Part shown: one piece after another, positions 27,276 to 38,020 of the stretch
Layout of the letters: every line of letters begins with the position of its first letter
Position numbering within the stretch: the first letter of the stretch is position 1
NCBI GenBank assembly: GCA_007994965.1
Contig: VOPW01000002.1
Coordinates: 58,477-122,476 of the forward strand
Length of the DNA stretch: 64,000 nucleotides
Source of the DNA: Piscinibacter aquaticus
GTDB lineage: Bacteria; Pseudomonadota; Gammaproteobacteria; Burkholderiales; Burkholderiaceae_C
Direction: 5' to 3'
Position numbers and translations under genes: made by a program
The notes under the pieces: model-generated
Seen by the model: only the letters and a program-made list of their open reading frames with translations
The model's database searches: none
Told to the model about the DNA's origin: nothing

Positions 27276-27897
27276 GTGGTCAATCTGAAGGAGTTGATGA
27301 TGATCTTGAATCTGCAAAGGCAAGGCTGTCGTTGTCGGCGATCTCCGAGCGCACCGGGCACGACTGCAAGACCGCGCGCAAGTACATCCGCCAAGGGCTG
27401 GTGGCCCCGAAGTACAAGCCCCGCGCGCCACGCGCGATGCTGCTCGAGCCCTTCGAGTCGCACCTGCGTGAGCGCGTGGCCGCATGTCCCGAACTCACCG
27501 GAACGCGGCTGCTGCGCGAGAATCGCGAGCCGGGCTACCGCGGCGGTAAGACCGCGATGTATGACTTCCTGCGCGAAGTGCGGCCGCCGGTGGTACCCGC
27601 GTTCCAAGCGCGCTTCGAGACGCCGGCCGGACGTCCAGCACAAGTGGATGTCGCCGAGTTCCGGGTCGAGTTCGCCAACGAGCCAGGGCTCGAATGCAAG
27701 GTGTGGCTGCTCGCGATGTTGCTCGGCCAAAGCCGCTTAACTGTGGGCGCAGTTCGTGATGCACCAGGACCTGCCCACCGTCTTGCGCTGCCACATGGAG
27801 GCCTTCGAGCACTTCGGTGGCGCAACGCGCGAGATCGTGTACGACCGCAAGAAGACCGCGGTGCTGGGCGAGCCGGACGAGGACAGGCCCATCGTCT
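27276..27897 (+). pseudogene. istA: istA of IS21 element 1, N-terminal part
   Basis: After an early frameshift near 27330 the frame reads RLSLSAISERTGHDCKTARK, then YIRQGLVAPKYKPRAPRAML, the IS21 helix-turn-helix start. It continues VDVAEFRVEFANEPG (first DDE Asp area), and, after another shift near 27745, MHQDLPTVLRCHMEAFEHFG, then IVYDRKKTAVLG (second Asp). It is cut at 27897 by IS21 element 2, whose 7-bp target duplication ATCGTCT (27891-27897 and 30509-30515) shows a simple insertion. Confidence 0.8.
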
Positions 27898-27994
27898 TGG
27901 CTGACGACAATTACCTTGGCCGGTCGAGCCTGACACCGGGTAGGTCCGGGTTGCGGGGATAGCGTGAGGAGATTGAACGGATCGGACCTCGCGG

Positions 27995-29514
27995 ATGCCC
28001 GGCAAGAAGATCACGGACCACCAAGTGCTGAAGCAGAAGGACCATCGCAAGAAGCTCACGCAGGTTGAAGCTGCTGCCAAGGCGGGTGTCAGCGAGCGCA
28101 GTGCCCGGCGCATCGAACGCAGCGATGCGCTGCCCTCCCAGAGCCCCGGCCGTCACTGGCGCATGCGTCACGATCCGCTGGCCGATGTCTGGGATGCCGA
28201 GGTCGTGCTGCTGCTGCAGACCGACGCACTGCTCAACGCCGTCACGCTGCTGGAAGAGTTGCAGCGCCGGCACCCCGGGGCAGTACGGCAGCAGCGTGCT
28301 GTGCACATTGCAGCGGCGCATGCGCCAGTGGCGCGCCCTGCACGGTGCTGAGCGCGAGGTTTATTTCGCGCAGGAACACCCACCGGGCCGGCTGGCGTTA
28401 TCGGACGTCACCGTGGCCGACGACCTTCGGGTGGAGATCGATGGCGCTGTGTTCGAGCACCGGCTCTGCCAGTTCGCGCTGGCGCACTCGGGCTGGCGAC
28501 ATCCTGCGGTGTTCACCGGCGGCGAGTGCTTCCTGGCGCTGTCCACGGGGCTGCAAGCCGCGCTGTGGCGCCTGGGCGGCGTGCCCGAGGAGCACCGCAC
28601 CGACACCTGTCCGCCACGTTCAACAACCTGGCCGAGGCCGAGGAACTGACGTGGCGCTACGACGACCTGTGCCGGCACTACGGCATGCGTGCCAGCCGCT
28701 GCAACCCAGGGCAGTCGCACGAAAACGGATCGGTGGAGTCACGGCACGACTCGCTGAAGACGGCGCTCGATCAGGGCCTGCGGCTGCGCGGCTCGCGCTG
28801 CTTCGACGACCGCGCCGGCTACGAGGCGTTCGTCGAGCAGATCGTGCAGAGGTTCAACGCCCGTGCAGCCAAGCGCACGGCTATGGAATGGCTGATGTTC
28901 AAGCCTCTGCCACCACGGCGCACGGCCGAGTACGAGGAGTTGCGGGCACGGGTGAGCAAGTACGGCATCTTCACCGGGCGCGGGGTGCAGTACAGCGCGG
29001 CCAGCCAACTCATCGGGCACCGGCTGATGGTGCGCCAGTACGCCCAGCACATCGAGTGCTGGCTTGGCGGCCAGCGGGTGCTCGAGCGCGTTCGCGCCAC
29101 GCACCGAAACGGCCAGCGCCATCCGCGCAACATCGACTACCGGCACTGGTGGGCGCGCTCAAGCGCAAGCTCGGCGCGTTTGCCCGCTGGATACTGCGCG
29201 ATGCGGTGTTCCCGCGCACTGTGTACCGCCGGACCTGGGAGCGGCTGGCTGCGGCGCTGCCCGAGCGCCGTGCCTGCAAGACCATCGTCGGGCTGTTGGC
29301 ACTGGCGGCCGACGGCCACGAGGCGCAACTGGCCGATGAACTGGAGCAGTTGATCGAGCCGGCCCAACTGCCTTACCTGGACGCGCTGATCGCGCTGCTG
29401 GCGCCGCCGCAGCGGACGATGCCGGACGTGGCGGTGGAGTTGCCGCAGCTGGCCGACTCCGACGCGGTGTTGGCCCAGCCCGTAGAGCACGATGCCCGCG
29501 AGGTGGTGCGATGA
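27995..29514 (+). CDS. istA: istA of IS21 element 2, frameshifted
   Basis: Starts MPGKKITDHQVLKQKDHRKK. Domains in order: HTH (LTQVEAAAKAGVSERSARRI); LSDVTVADDLRVEIDGAVFE and HPAVFTGGECFLALSTGLQA in the DDE core; SHENGSVESRHDSLKTALDQ with the catalytic Glu; and a C-terminal beta-barrel region. Frame changes occur near 28285, 28605 and 29145. In length and motif order it is a normal IS21 transposase of about 505 residues once corrected. The end overlaps istB by 4 bp (ATGA). Confidence 0.8.
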
Positions 29515-30328
29515 GCGGCGCGGCGATCACCGCAGGTCGGCTGGACCTGATGCACACCGAGTTGCGGCTGCCCACAGTACGCCGGCTCGCCGCGGACCTG
29601 TGCGCGCAGTCCGACCGCGAAGGCTGGCCCGGCCACCGGCTGCTCGAAGCGCTGCTGGAGCATGAACTGGCCGAGCCGCGAGGCCCGCCGCATCGACCGC
29701 CACCGCACCGAGTCTGGTCTGGCGCAGGAAAAGCGGATGTCGAGCTTCAACTTCGCCGCCGTGCCCAGCGTGTCCAAGGCCCAGGTCATGGAGCTGGGCG
29801 AGGCGCACGAGTGGCTCGAGCGCGGCGCCAACGTCTTGCTCTTCGGCCCACCGGGCGTGGGCAAGAGCCATCTGGTGTGCGGCCTCAGCCATGCGCTGAT
29901 CCACGCCGGGCGGCTGGTGCTGTTCACGCGCTGCCGCGAGCTCGTGCAGCGCCTGCAGGCGGCGCGCCGCGACCTGCGGCTGCCGCAGGAACTGGCCGTG
30001 CTCGACCGCTTCGACCTGCTGATCCTCGACGACCTGAGCTACGTGCGGCGCGACCGGGCCGAGTCCTCGGTGCTGTTCGAGCTGATCGCCGAGCTTTACG
30101 AGCGCAAGAGCCTAGCGATCACGGCCAACACGCCGTTCTCGCGATGGGGCGAGGTCTTCGTCGAGCCGGCCATGACGCTGGCCGCGGTCGACCGCACTGG
30201 TGCACCACTCGACGATCCTGGGGATGAACGTCGAGAGCTACCGCCGCCGATCGGCCAACGCGGCACAACCGCAGGCCGTGCAGCGGGGCCGACCAGCGAC
30301 CGATAGCGCCGCAGCCGAACAAGGCTGA
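29511..30328 (+). CDS. istB: istB of IS21 element 2 (AAA+ helper), frameshifted
   Basis: The frame opening at 29511 (MSGAAITAGRLDLMHTELRL) shifts near 29690 to RRIDRHRTESGLAQEKRMSS, then shows Walker A LLFGPPGVGKSHLVCGLSHA, Walker B FDLLILDDLSYVRRDRAESS and SLAITANTPFSRWGEVF. A further one-base change near 30197 (an extra A in CGCACTGG) leads to the correct end LVHHSTILGMNVESYRRRSA and a stop at 30326-30328. IstB controls target choice and stimulates IstA. Confidence 0.8.
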
Positions 30329-30508
30329 GGCACGGCGGTGGACAAGTCACCTGCCCACAGGACAGGCCTGTGGACAGCCCCTGCGGTGTCCGTGCCTCGC
30401 CCACCGCCAGCCAACAAGGAAAGGAACCCAGAGACCAACGACAACTACGCCCGCCCCCACCGGCCAGGATAGTTGTCGCTAGGCGGCCACGATAGTTGAT
30501 GCCGGCCA

Positions 30509-30859
30509 ATCGTCTACAGCGCCAAACTGTTGGCCTGTGGCGCGCGCTACGGCGTTGTTCCCCGGGCCTTCCAGCCCTACCGCGCGCAGACCAAGCGCCC
30601 GGACCGCTACATCCGTGCCGACTTCTTCATGGCGCGGCAGTTCACCGCCATCGAGGATAGGAGACGGCAGCTGCGCCAGTGGCTCGACGCTGTGGCCAAC
30701 GTGCGAATGCATGGCACCACCGACTGCATCGTCACCGAGCACTTCGTTGAGGAGCGGCCGAGCCTGCAGGCCTTGCCTACTGGGCGCTTCGATGCCGTGC
30801 TGCGCGTGGAGCGCCGTCAGAGCGACGAGGGTTGCGTCAGCGTCGGCGGCAACCACTAG
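30509..30859 (+). pseudogene. istA: istA of IS21 element 1, continuation
   Basis: Reads VYSAKLLACGARYGVVPRAF, then QPYRAQTKRPDRYIRADFFM and LDAVANVRMHGTTDCIVTEH, the third DDE region and beyond of the istA whose start is at 27276. It ends at VSVGGN in the flank of the IS481 element (30861), whose target site supplies a TAG stop. Confidence 0.75.
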
Positions 30860-30861
30860 AT

Positions 30862-31312
30862 GTTGAGTTCCAAGAGGTTGCTCACGGCCGGGATGCGGGT
30901 CATGGGCGGCTGGCGGTTCAGGGCGGAGTGTGGCCGATGCCAGTTGTAGCGGTGCAGGAAGGGCTGCAGAGCGGCCTCGCGCTGCGCTGAGCTGACGTAG
31001 GGCTGGGCATAGGCCCACTCGCGCAAGCTGGTCTGGACGAAGCGCTCGGCCTTGCCGTTGGTCTTGGGGGTGTAGGGCCGAGTCTTGATGTGCCGGATGC
31101 CGAGTTCGTCGCAGGCAGCCTTGAAGGTGTTCTTGTAGCCCGTGCCGTTGTCTGTCATCACGCGCTCGATGCGCACGCCCAGGCTGGCGTAGTAGGCCAC
31201 CGCTTGGCGCAGGAACTGCACGCAGCTATCGGTCGTCTCGTCGGGCAGCACCTGCGCGAACGACACACGCGAGTGGTCATCGATCGCCGGGTGAACCATC
31301 TGCCAGCCGATG
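30862..31312 (-). pseudogene. IS481-A transposase, C-terminal part
   Basis: Reads from the IS3 junction GWQMVHPAIDDHSRVSFAQV (first Asp), RIERVMTDNGTGYKNTFKAA (second Asp), TPKTNGKAERFVQTSLREWA (Glu) to AVSNLLELNI, with the stop TAG supplied by the CTAGA flank. The DDE triad is intact; only the IS3 insertion separates it from the N-terminal part. Confidence 0.85.
31310..31312. repeat. 3-bp target duplication of IS3 copy 2 (left)
   Basis: ATG here and at 32755-32757. The uninterrupted sequence is preserved in IS481 copy B (GCATCGGCTGGCAGATGG), proving the insertion point. Confidence 0.85.
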
Positions 31313-31392
31313 TGAACCGCCCCGGGTTTTGAGGAGGCTCCTTCGATTGAGAATGGAGCCAAGATGCGGAAGTCCCCGAAGTTTTCCCCGAG

Positions 31393-31682
31393 GTGATCGA
31401 GCGCGCTGTGCGCATGGTGTTCGACGCCAAGGACCAGTACCCGTCGCAGTGGGCGGCGATCGAGTCGATCTCGGCCAAGATCGGCTGCACGGCCGAGACG
31501 CTGCGCAAGTGGGTGCGCCAAGGCGAGCGCGACAGCGGCGTGCGGCCCGGTGCCACGACGGCCGAGCAGCAGCGCATCAAGGAACTCGAACGCGAGGTCC
31601 GTGAGCTGCGCAAGACCAACGAGATCCTGAAGCTGGCGAGCGCGTATTTCGCCCAGGCGGAGCTCGACCGCCACCACAAGAA

Positions 31683-31686
<4 letters not shown>
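31393..31686 (+). CDS. IS3 type A orfA, copy 2
   Basis: Identical in protein sequence to the copy-1 product over its whole visible length, with the same N-terminal frame break (four C instead of five) that hides the likely start at 31365. The helix-turn-helix and leucine-rich coiled coil are intact. Confidence 0.85.
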
Positions 31687-32609
<923 letters not shown>

Positions 32610-32615
<6 letters not shown>

Positions 32616-32637
32616 ACCATGAATACATGGTCCAACC
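32610..32637 (+). repeat. Shared 3' hairpin cassette, IS3 copy 2
   Basis: Same sequence as at 4179-4206, overlapping the orfB stop, followed by a diverging GC-rich tail. Confidence 0.65.
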
Positions 32638-32754
32638 GGGGGGGCTCCGGCGGCCCCTGCGGGGGGCGGGGAGAGAAAGCCTGAACCCAAGAACCGTCAG
32701 ACCACAGCGGTCTGACTCAAGCCAACAGGCCTCCTCGATTCCCGGTACGGTTCA

Positions 32755-33245
32755 ATGCCGCGCTTGGTCGTGCGTCTGTCGCCGGTGATGCGGTGGCCGA
32801 TGCCATCGATGTGCATGAGCTTCTTGGTATCCAGGTGCAGCAGCTCGCCTGCAGCTGCGCGCTCGTAGCGCACCACGGGCTGCGGCGGCTCCAGCGACTT
32901 CAGTCGGGACAGTCCCAATCGTTTCATGCAACGGCTGACCGTCGCCACACCGCAGCCGGCCTGCTCGGCGATTCGCCATAGCGGCCAGCGGCGGCGCCGT
33001 AGATCCTCCAGCTGCGCTTGCTTTTGGGCCGTCAGCGCTCGTGGGCTGCGCTTCGGACGAGAACTGCGATCGGCCGGGCCTGCCGCACCTTCCGCCTTGA
33101 AGCGGGCCAGCCACTTGAAGCCGGTGCGCTTGCTCACGCCTGCCGCCTCACTCGCGGCGGACATCGTCCAACCCTCGTTCAGCACTCTGCTGACCAGCAG
33201 GGCTCGACCTTTGGCAGTCAATCTCGCATGCTTGTGGCTGTTCAT
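32755..33245 (-). pseudogene. IS481-A transposase, N-terminal part
   Basis: Starts MNSHKHARLTAKGRALLVSR at 33245. It has a helix-turn-helix (TMSAASEAAGVSKRTGFKWL) and a second one (LWRIAEQAGCGVATVSRCMK), then LLHLDTKKLMHIDGIGHRIT. The frame is intact to the IS3 junction, unlike copy B, which lacks one C in the segment AAGPADRSS. Confidence 0.85.
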
Positions 33246-33332
33246 CCGTTCTCCTGTCCAGGTTGCGGGAGGTCTCGACAACCCCAGCTTCCCAAATCAG
33301 GAACGGATGAACAACCTATCGGAACATCACAT

Positions 33333-34212
33333 CTAGAGCCCAGGGGTTTGCATCGTAGTCGTCGATGCAGGCTTTGGCGCGTTGCCGCCAGCATGCTGGC
33401 GGCAACGCGCGGCGAACACGGCCGGCCGCACGTACCTAAGGGTGCTATGTGGCCGGTGGTGGTTTTGGTCCCCGCGCCAGTTGTCGATGACGCTGCGCAT
33501 GTGGCTCAGGCTGGCAAACCAGTGCTGCGACAGGCACTCGCCCCTGACGCGGCTGTTGAAGCTCTCGATGTAGGCGTTCTGCACCGGCTTGCCGGGCTGG
33601 ATGAAGCGCAGCTCGACGCCGTTCCTGGCCGCCCATGTCCGCATCGTCCGACCCGCGAACTCCGGACCGTTGTCGGTGCGTATCATCTTGGGCAGTCCGC
33701 GCTCGGCCTTGACCTGGTCGAGCAAGCGCGTGACGTACAGCGCCGGGATCGAGGTGTCCACGTCGATCTGCAGGGCTTCCTTGCTGCAATCGTCCACGAC
33801 GGTCAGCGTCTTCACCCGCCGGCCGTTGGGCAACTCGTCGAACACGAAGTCCATGCTCCACACCTCGACGGGTTGCATCGGGCGCACCACGGGCTGCCGC
33901 TCGGGCACCGGCCGCTTCTTGCGTCGGCGCTTGCGCACCATCAGCCCTTCCGCGCGGTAGACCCCGTAAGGTGCACTTGACGTTGATCGCCCAGCCGTCG
34001 ATCCGCAAGGGGCTGTGCAGCATCCGGTAGCCGTGGCGGCGGTGCTGGCCGGCGAGCTCCGTCAGGCGCTCGCGCAGCCGGCCGTTGCCGTCGTCGCGGG
34101 GCTGGTGGTGCAGCGTGCTGGTGCTCATGCACACCAGCCGCAAGGCCTGACGTTCGCTCAAGCCCCGTTCCTGCAACTGCCGCACGACTTTGCGACGCGC
34201 CGCCAAGGCCAC
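33333..34212 (-). CDS. IS3 type B orfB (DDE transposase), one frameshift
   Basis: Starts with GTG at 34212: MALAARRKVVRQLQERGLSE, then GYRMLHSPLRIDGWAINVK. Near 33962 the frame shifts and continues EGLMVRKRRRKKRPVPERQP, then VWSMDFVFDELPNGRRVKTL (first Asp), MIRTDNGPEFAGRTMRTWAA (second Asp) and NAYIESFNSRVRGECLSQHW (Glu). All catalytic residues are present. The stop TAG lies in the CTAGA flank of IS481-A, so the native C-terminus may differ by a few residues. Confidence 0.8.
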
Positions 34213-34541
34213 TACTTTCCCTTGAGCACCTCGCGCATCGCGTCGATCTTGAGCATCGAGTTGGCCAGCAGCTTCTTCAGCTTCGTGTTCTCGGTCTCCA
34301 GCGCCTTCAGGCGCTGCGCGTCCGACACGTTCACGCCGCCGAACTTGGCCTTCCAGGCGTAGTAGCTCGGTTCGCTGAAGCCATGCTTCCTGCGCAGCTC
34401 CTTGACCGGCAGCCCGGCGTCAGCCTCACGCAGGAAGCCAATGATCTGTTCCTCGGTGTATCGCTTCTTCATCGGTCCGATCTCCGTCTCGGGTTGATCG
34501 GGCGCCAGAACTACCTGCTACGAATTCCTACGGGCAGCGCA
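33337..34541 (-). mobile_element. IS3-family element, type B, copy 1
   Basis: About 1.2 kb, directly abutting IS481-A. The outer end on the right is shared with the copy at 63484 (GCTGCCCGTAGGAATTCGTA, read on the minus strand here). The left end is weakly matching (AGCCCAGGGGTTTGC), so that boundary is approximate. Confidence 0.75.
34212..34472 (-). CDS. IS3 type B orfA
   Basis: 86 residues: MKKRYTEEQIIGFLREADAG, HTH KELRRKHGFSEPSYYAWKAK, then a leucine-heptad helix KALETENTKLKKLLANSMLK. The frame is intact. Stop and orfB start overlap. The copy at 63553 differs by a few residues (RRKHG vs CRKHG). Confidence 0.9.
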   Translation of the reverse strand: MKKRYTEEQIIGFLREADAGLPVKELRRKHGFSEPSYYAWKAKFGGVNVSDAQRLKALETENTKLKKLLANSMLKIDAMREVLKGK

Positions 34542-34776
34542 CGAACCCCAAACTTTCAAGCACGCGAGCCACGCGTCAATATACAGCCATTCGTCAGCGG
34601 TAATACCCGTAAGTAGCTTCGTCTCTACGACCCCGAGGATCGTTGTTCCATCGTGTAATACCCTATAAAGCAATTCGCGACCTTCGAGTTAACTCGCTGT
34701 AGCCACCTACTAATAGAATTGCCACAGGATAGAAGCAAGCACAGGAGAAGGAGGAGGATCCCAGTCCGTATGCCGA
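34542..34776. other. No gene recognised
   Basis: About 235 bp of AT-richer sequence downstream of the S41 gene, with no hairpin clear enough to call. Confidence 0.4.
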
Positions 34777-36432
34777 CTATAAATAGTTAAGACGAAGTGC
34801 TATCGCGCACCGGGATACCGTTGCGTACAGCTGCTGCCAAAATGTCAAAAGGTTCAACGCTCTGGATGACTTTGCGACTTCTAGCGTAGGAGAAAAGGCT
34901 GAATGCGTCTGTCCGCGCGCACTGGACCGAGGGGAAGAATCAATTCGACTCCAGTCGCAGCAGACGTCGATTCCGCACCCATTGCTGTCGACATACTCTT
35001 GGGCAAGTTCCGCCGGCCATGTGCGCCAGAGCCGCTGCCAACATTCCCTCCCGCTGGCCACCAAGGGGGAATTCAAGTCGTCCTCCACTCTGCAGCCTTT
35101 AATATACCGCGGCGTGAGGCCTGCGCACGGCACGAAGCCCTCGGCATAATCGCTAAAACCCTTCGCGTTACCGCTCTTGTATTCAATTGGAAAATAAGTG
35201 ATCCCGCAGTTTTCGGCGCCAAAAAGGCCATAAGGCTTTCCACAAGTCGTTCCCCGATAAGGACCAACTCCATATCGACGCCTCTGAGCCCATTAATGAT
35301 GGCCTCGCTCGCGGAGCAGGTACTCTCTTGCGTTAGTATATAAACTCGGCGCAAGTCTAATGTAGGCAGCGGTGCAGTAGTACTACAACGCGATCCAGTC
35401 AGGCTCGGCAAGCATGCCGTGGCCAGGAAGGATAGCTCACTATTCTTTGCTGCCCGCTTATCATTAAACAGGTAGGTCGCAAAGGTCTTTCCCTCAGTGC
35501 GCTTGATGCCTGCGATCATCGTTGCCAGCTGGCTGGCAACATAAACTACACCACCTTGATTGTATCTCAGGTCAAGCGCCAGCTCGTTGATGCCTTCATC
35601 ACGCAACTGCGTTACCGCGGTGATCAATCGCAGTTCCGCCGGAACTGTGTGCTCGTTGAAGAGCAAATAGCCAATTTTCTGACCGTCTGCTCCGCTAAAG
35701 GTCTGCACCACCGGAACCGAATCAGCTACAACTTTGGCGGCAGCGAGATCCACTGTTAATAGCTTCCCGGCCCGTCTAAAGACCATTCGATAACGAACAT
35801 CTGGAACGGTCGGATTTGGCGCCGACAAAAGCGTCGTTAGTTCGCCCCTGTCGTTGGTGTCTACGCTTATATCATTCACGTTGACAAGCTCGTCACCGCG
35901 TTCAATACCCGCAACCGCAGATGGACTGCCTCCCTCTACGAACGCCACACGAACGCGCCGAGGGGGCACGGGGCTCGCCAGAATCCAGCGTATCCCATGC
36001 CCAATCTTGCTGCCGTATTCGACTGCTGCTCCACTTGGCCCGTTGGATAGGCAAAGCTGAAGCGATCAGTGGCCGCGCCGGACGCTGTTCTCGACACTGT
36101 CTTCAGGGCCTGGAAATAGTTATTCATCGCAGCGAAGGCGTCCGGCCCTTCGAATGTCGGGAAATATGGATTGATTGGGCCAATTTCATGTTACCAAAGG
36201 TATGCCTCCCCCATGTAAGCGCGCAGCCATTTTTTTCGGTTGCGAGAACAGAGGTTCGTTGAGTCGCGCTCGCGTAGGTGTTATCAGCCGCGCATTGCTG
36301 CGCAAATTCCGAAGACGGTCCGGCCGCCTCGTGTGATTCAAGGGAGTAGTCTTTCCCGCCATCACCACCGCAGCCGCCGATAGCCACGACGAGTCCGGCA
36401 AATGCAAGTTGCTTGGCCATCCATAAGACCAC
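34777..36432 (-). CDS. S41-family serine protease, lipoprotein, frameshifted
   Basis: The N-terminus has a lipoprotein signal (LAFAGLVVAIGGC then GGDGG, with IGGC as lipobox). After frame changes near 36200 and 35990 comes a PDZ-like segment (VAFVEGGSPSAVAGIERGDE), then IGYLLFNEHTVPAELRLITA, LALDLRYNQGGVVYVASQLA and the catalytic Ser area STCSASEAIINGLRG. Near 35235 GGGGAACGACT should read GGGGAAACGACT, giving CGKPYGLFGAENCGITYFPI and a C-terminal cysteine-rich end. It resembles C-terminal-processing-type proteases anchored in the envelope. Base composition is clearly AT-richer than the IS DNA around it. An IS481 copy sits 19 bp upstream of the ATG and separates it from its native promoter. 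Confidence 0.75.
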
Positions 36433-36444
36433 AAGCCGAGGCGA

Positions 36445-36450
36445 CCTAGA
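36445..36450. repeat. 6-bp target duplication CCTAGA (left) of IS481-B
   Basis: CCTAGA here and at 37475-37480, flanking IS481 copy B exactly; fits the NCTAGN target. Confidence 0.9.
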
Positions 36451-37474
36451 TGTGATGTTCCGATAGGTTGTTCATCCGTTCCTGATTTGGGAAGCTGGGG
36501 TTGTCGAGACCTCCCGCAACCTGGACAGGAGAACGGATGAACAGCCACAAGCATGCGAGATTGACGGCCAAAGGTCGAGCCCTGCTGGTCAGCAGAGTGC
36601 TGAACGAGGGTTGGACGATGTCCGCCGCGAGTGAGGCGGCAGGCGTGAGCAAGCGCACCGGCTTCAAGTGGCTGGCCCGCTTCAAGGCGGAAGGTGCGGC
36701 AGGCCGGCCGATCGCAGTTCTCGTCCGAAGCGCAGCCCACGAGCGCTGACGGCCCAAAAGCAAGCGCAGCTGGAGGATCTACGGCGCCGCCGCTGGCCGC
36801 TATGGCGAATCGCCGAGCAGGCCGGCTGCGGTGTGGCGACGGTCAGCCGTTGCATGAAACGATTGGGACTGTCCCGACTGAAGTCGCTGGAGCCGCCGCA
36901 GCCCGTGGTGCGCTACGAGCGCGCAGCTGCAGGCGAGCTGCTGCACCTGGATACCAAGAAGCTCATGCACATCGATGGCATCGGCCACCGCATCACCGGC
37001 GACAGACGCACGACCAAGCGCGGCATCGGCTGGCAGATGGTTCACCGGCGATCGATGACCACTCGCGTGTGTCGTTCGCGCAGGTGCTGCCCGACGAGAC
37101 GACCGATAGCTGCGTGCAGTTCCTGCGCCAAGCGGTGGCCTACTACGCCAGCCTGGGCGTGCGCATCGAGCGCGTGATGACAGACAACGGCACGGGCTAC
37201 AAGAACACCTTCAAGGCTGCCTGCGACGAACTCGGCATCCGGCACATCAAGACTCGGCCCTACACCCCCAAGACCAACGGCAAGGCCGAGCGCTTCGTCC
37301 AGACCAGCTTGCGCGAGTGGGCCTATGCCCAGCCCTACGTCAGCTCAGCGCAGCGCGAGGCCGCTCTGCAGCCCTTCCTGCACCGCTACAACTGGCATCG
37401 GCCACACTCCGCCCTGAACCGCCAGCCGCCCATGACCCGCATCCCGGCCGTGAGCAACCTCTTGGAACTCAACA
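36451..37474 (+). mobile_element. IS481-family element B
   Basis: 1024 bp with both ends (TGTGATGTTCCGATAGGTTG; inward from the right TGTTGAGTTCCAAGAGGTTG) and a perfect 6-bp duplication CCTAGA. Nearly identical to IS481-A. Inserted just upstream of the S41 protease gene. Confidence 0.95.
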
Positions 37475-37479
37475 CCTAG
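36537..37479 (+). CDS. IS481 transposase, copy B, two frame breaks
   Basis: Same protein as in copy A but with two single-C losses relative to it: CAGGCCGG instead of CAGGCCCGG near 36703, and TTCACCGGCG instead of TTCACCCGGCG near 37045. Corrected length is about 314 residues. DDE residues: AIDDHS, TDNGTG, KAERF. The stop codon TAG is formed by the target duplication (AACACC-TAG), not by the element itself, so termination depends on insertion at a CTAG site. Confidence 0.85.
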
Positions 37480-37480
37480 A

Positions 37481-38003
37481 ACTCAGGTGACAATCCATCG
37501 AAGTGTTCGCGACTATGTTAGAGACGTCGTGGGGGCTACTGTTAACAGGACGACCCGCAGAGCCGCTGTGTTCCTGCAAAGACATTGACGGGGCTAACGG
37601 GTAAAGCCTGTTGTTTGCTTTGAACGCGGTCGCCGCTCCAGATTCGCTCCGCCTTTCTTCGTCCACCGCTGAGCCTTCAGAGCGGGGAGGAGCGCGACAC
37701 CCTTTGGGCGACTTCTGGTGCCCGGTGCTCGATGTCTGATTTTCAGCTACACCGGCTAGCGTCTTTCGCGTGCAAGGGCGCGCGTCATGAAACCGCTTGG
37801 GCGGCTCTTGGTCCAGCGGAAGATCTGTTCTTTGGCGAGCAAAGCGCCGCCCAACTCCATAATCTGGTCGCCCTCGCACCATTGTGGCCATTTGAGCAGG
37901 CCGAACAGCTACCCCTCTTCTTGCGGTGCCTTCCCGCCATACTCGTCGATGAAAACAACGCCAAAGCGATGGGTCCCTCGGTCCACCGGCTCAAAAGCGC
38001 TGC
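37481..38003. other. No recognised gene upstream of the tRNA
   Basis: A frame from 37732 (MSDFQLHRLASFACKGA) is the best candidate but has no recognisable domain and would run into the tRNA gene. Otherwise unassigned. Confidence 0.4.
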
Positions 38004-38009
38004 TATACT
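38004..38009 (+). promoter_or_regulatory. -10 element of the intron-bearing tRNA
   Basis: TATACT, 11 bp before the tRNA 5' end. No good -35 hexamer lies at 16-18 bp spacing. Confidence 0.55.
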
Positions 38010-38020
38010 ACTTTGCGCGT

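Larger units (their letters stand above)
27898..30508 (+). mobile_element. IS21-family element 2, inserted in element 1
   Basis: 2611 bp bounded by TGGC...-type ends: TGGCTGACGACAATTACCTT at the left and, read inward, TGGCCGGCATCAACTATCGT at the right, both followed by further CAACTATC/GGCCGG-type repeats. It is flanked by the 7-bp duplication ATCGTCT. Contains istA and istB. A dyad-rich tail with CCTGCCCACAGGACAGGCCTGTGG-like symmetry (about 30350-30374) precedes the right end. Confidence 0.85.
27066..30860 (+). mobile_element. IS21-family element 1, split by IS21 element 2 and truncated
   Basis: The left end TGTCGTTCGCCGCGTGGCGA at 27066 has the repeated CGCGTGGCGAAATCCGC type of IS21 terminus. 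Its istA runs 27276-27897, is interrupted by IS21 element 2 (27898-30508), and resumes at 30509-30859. The remainder, including istB and the right end, is cut off by the IS481 element at 30861. Confidence 0.8.
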
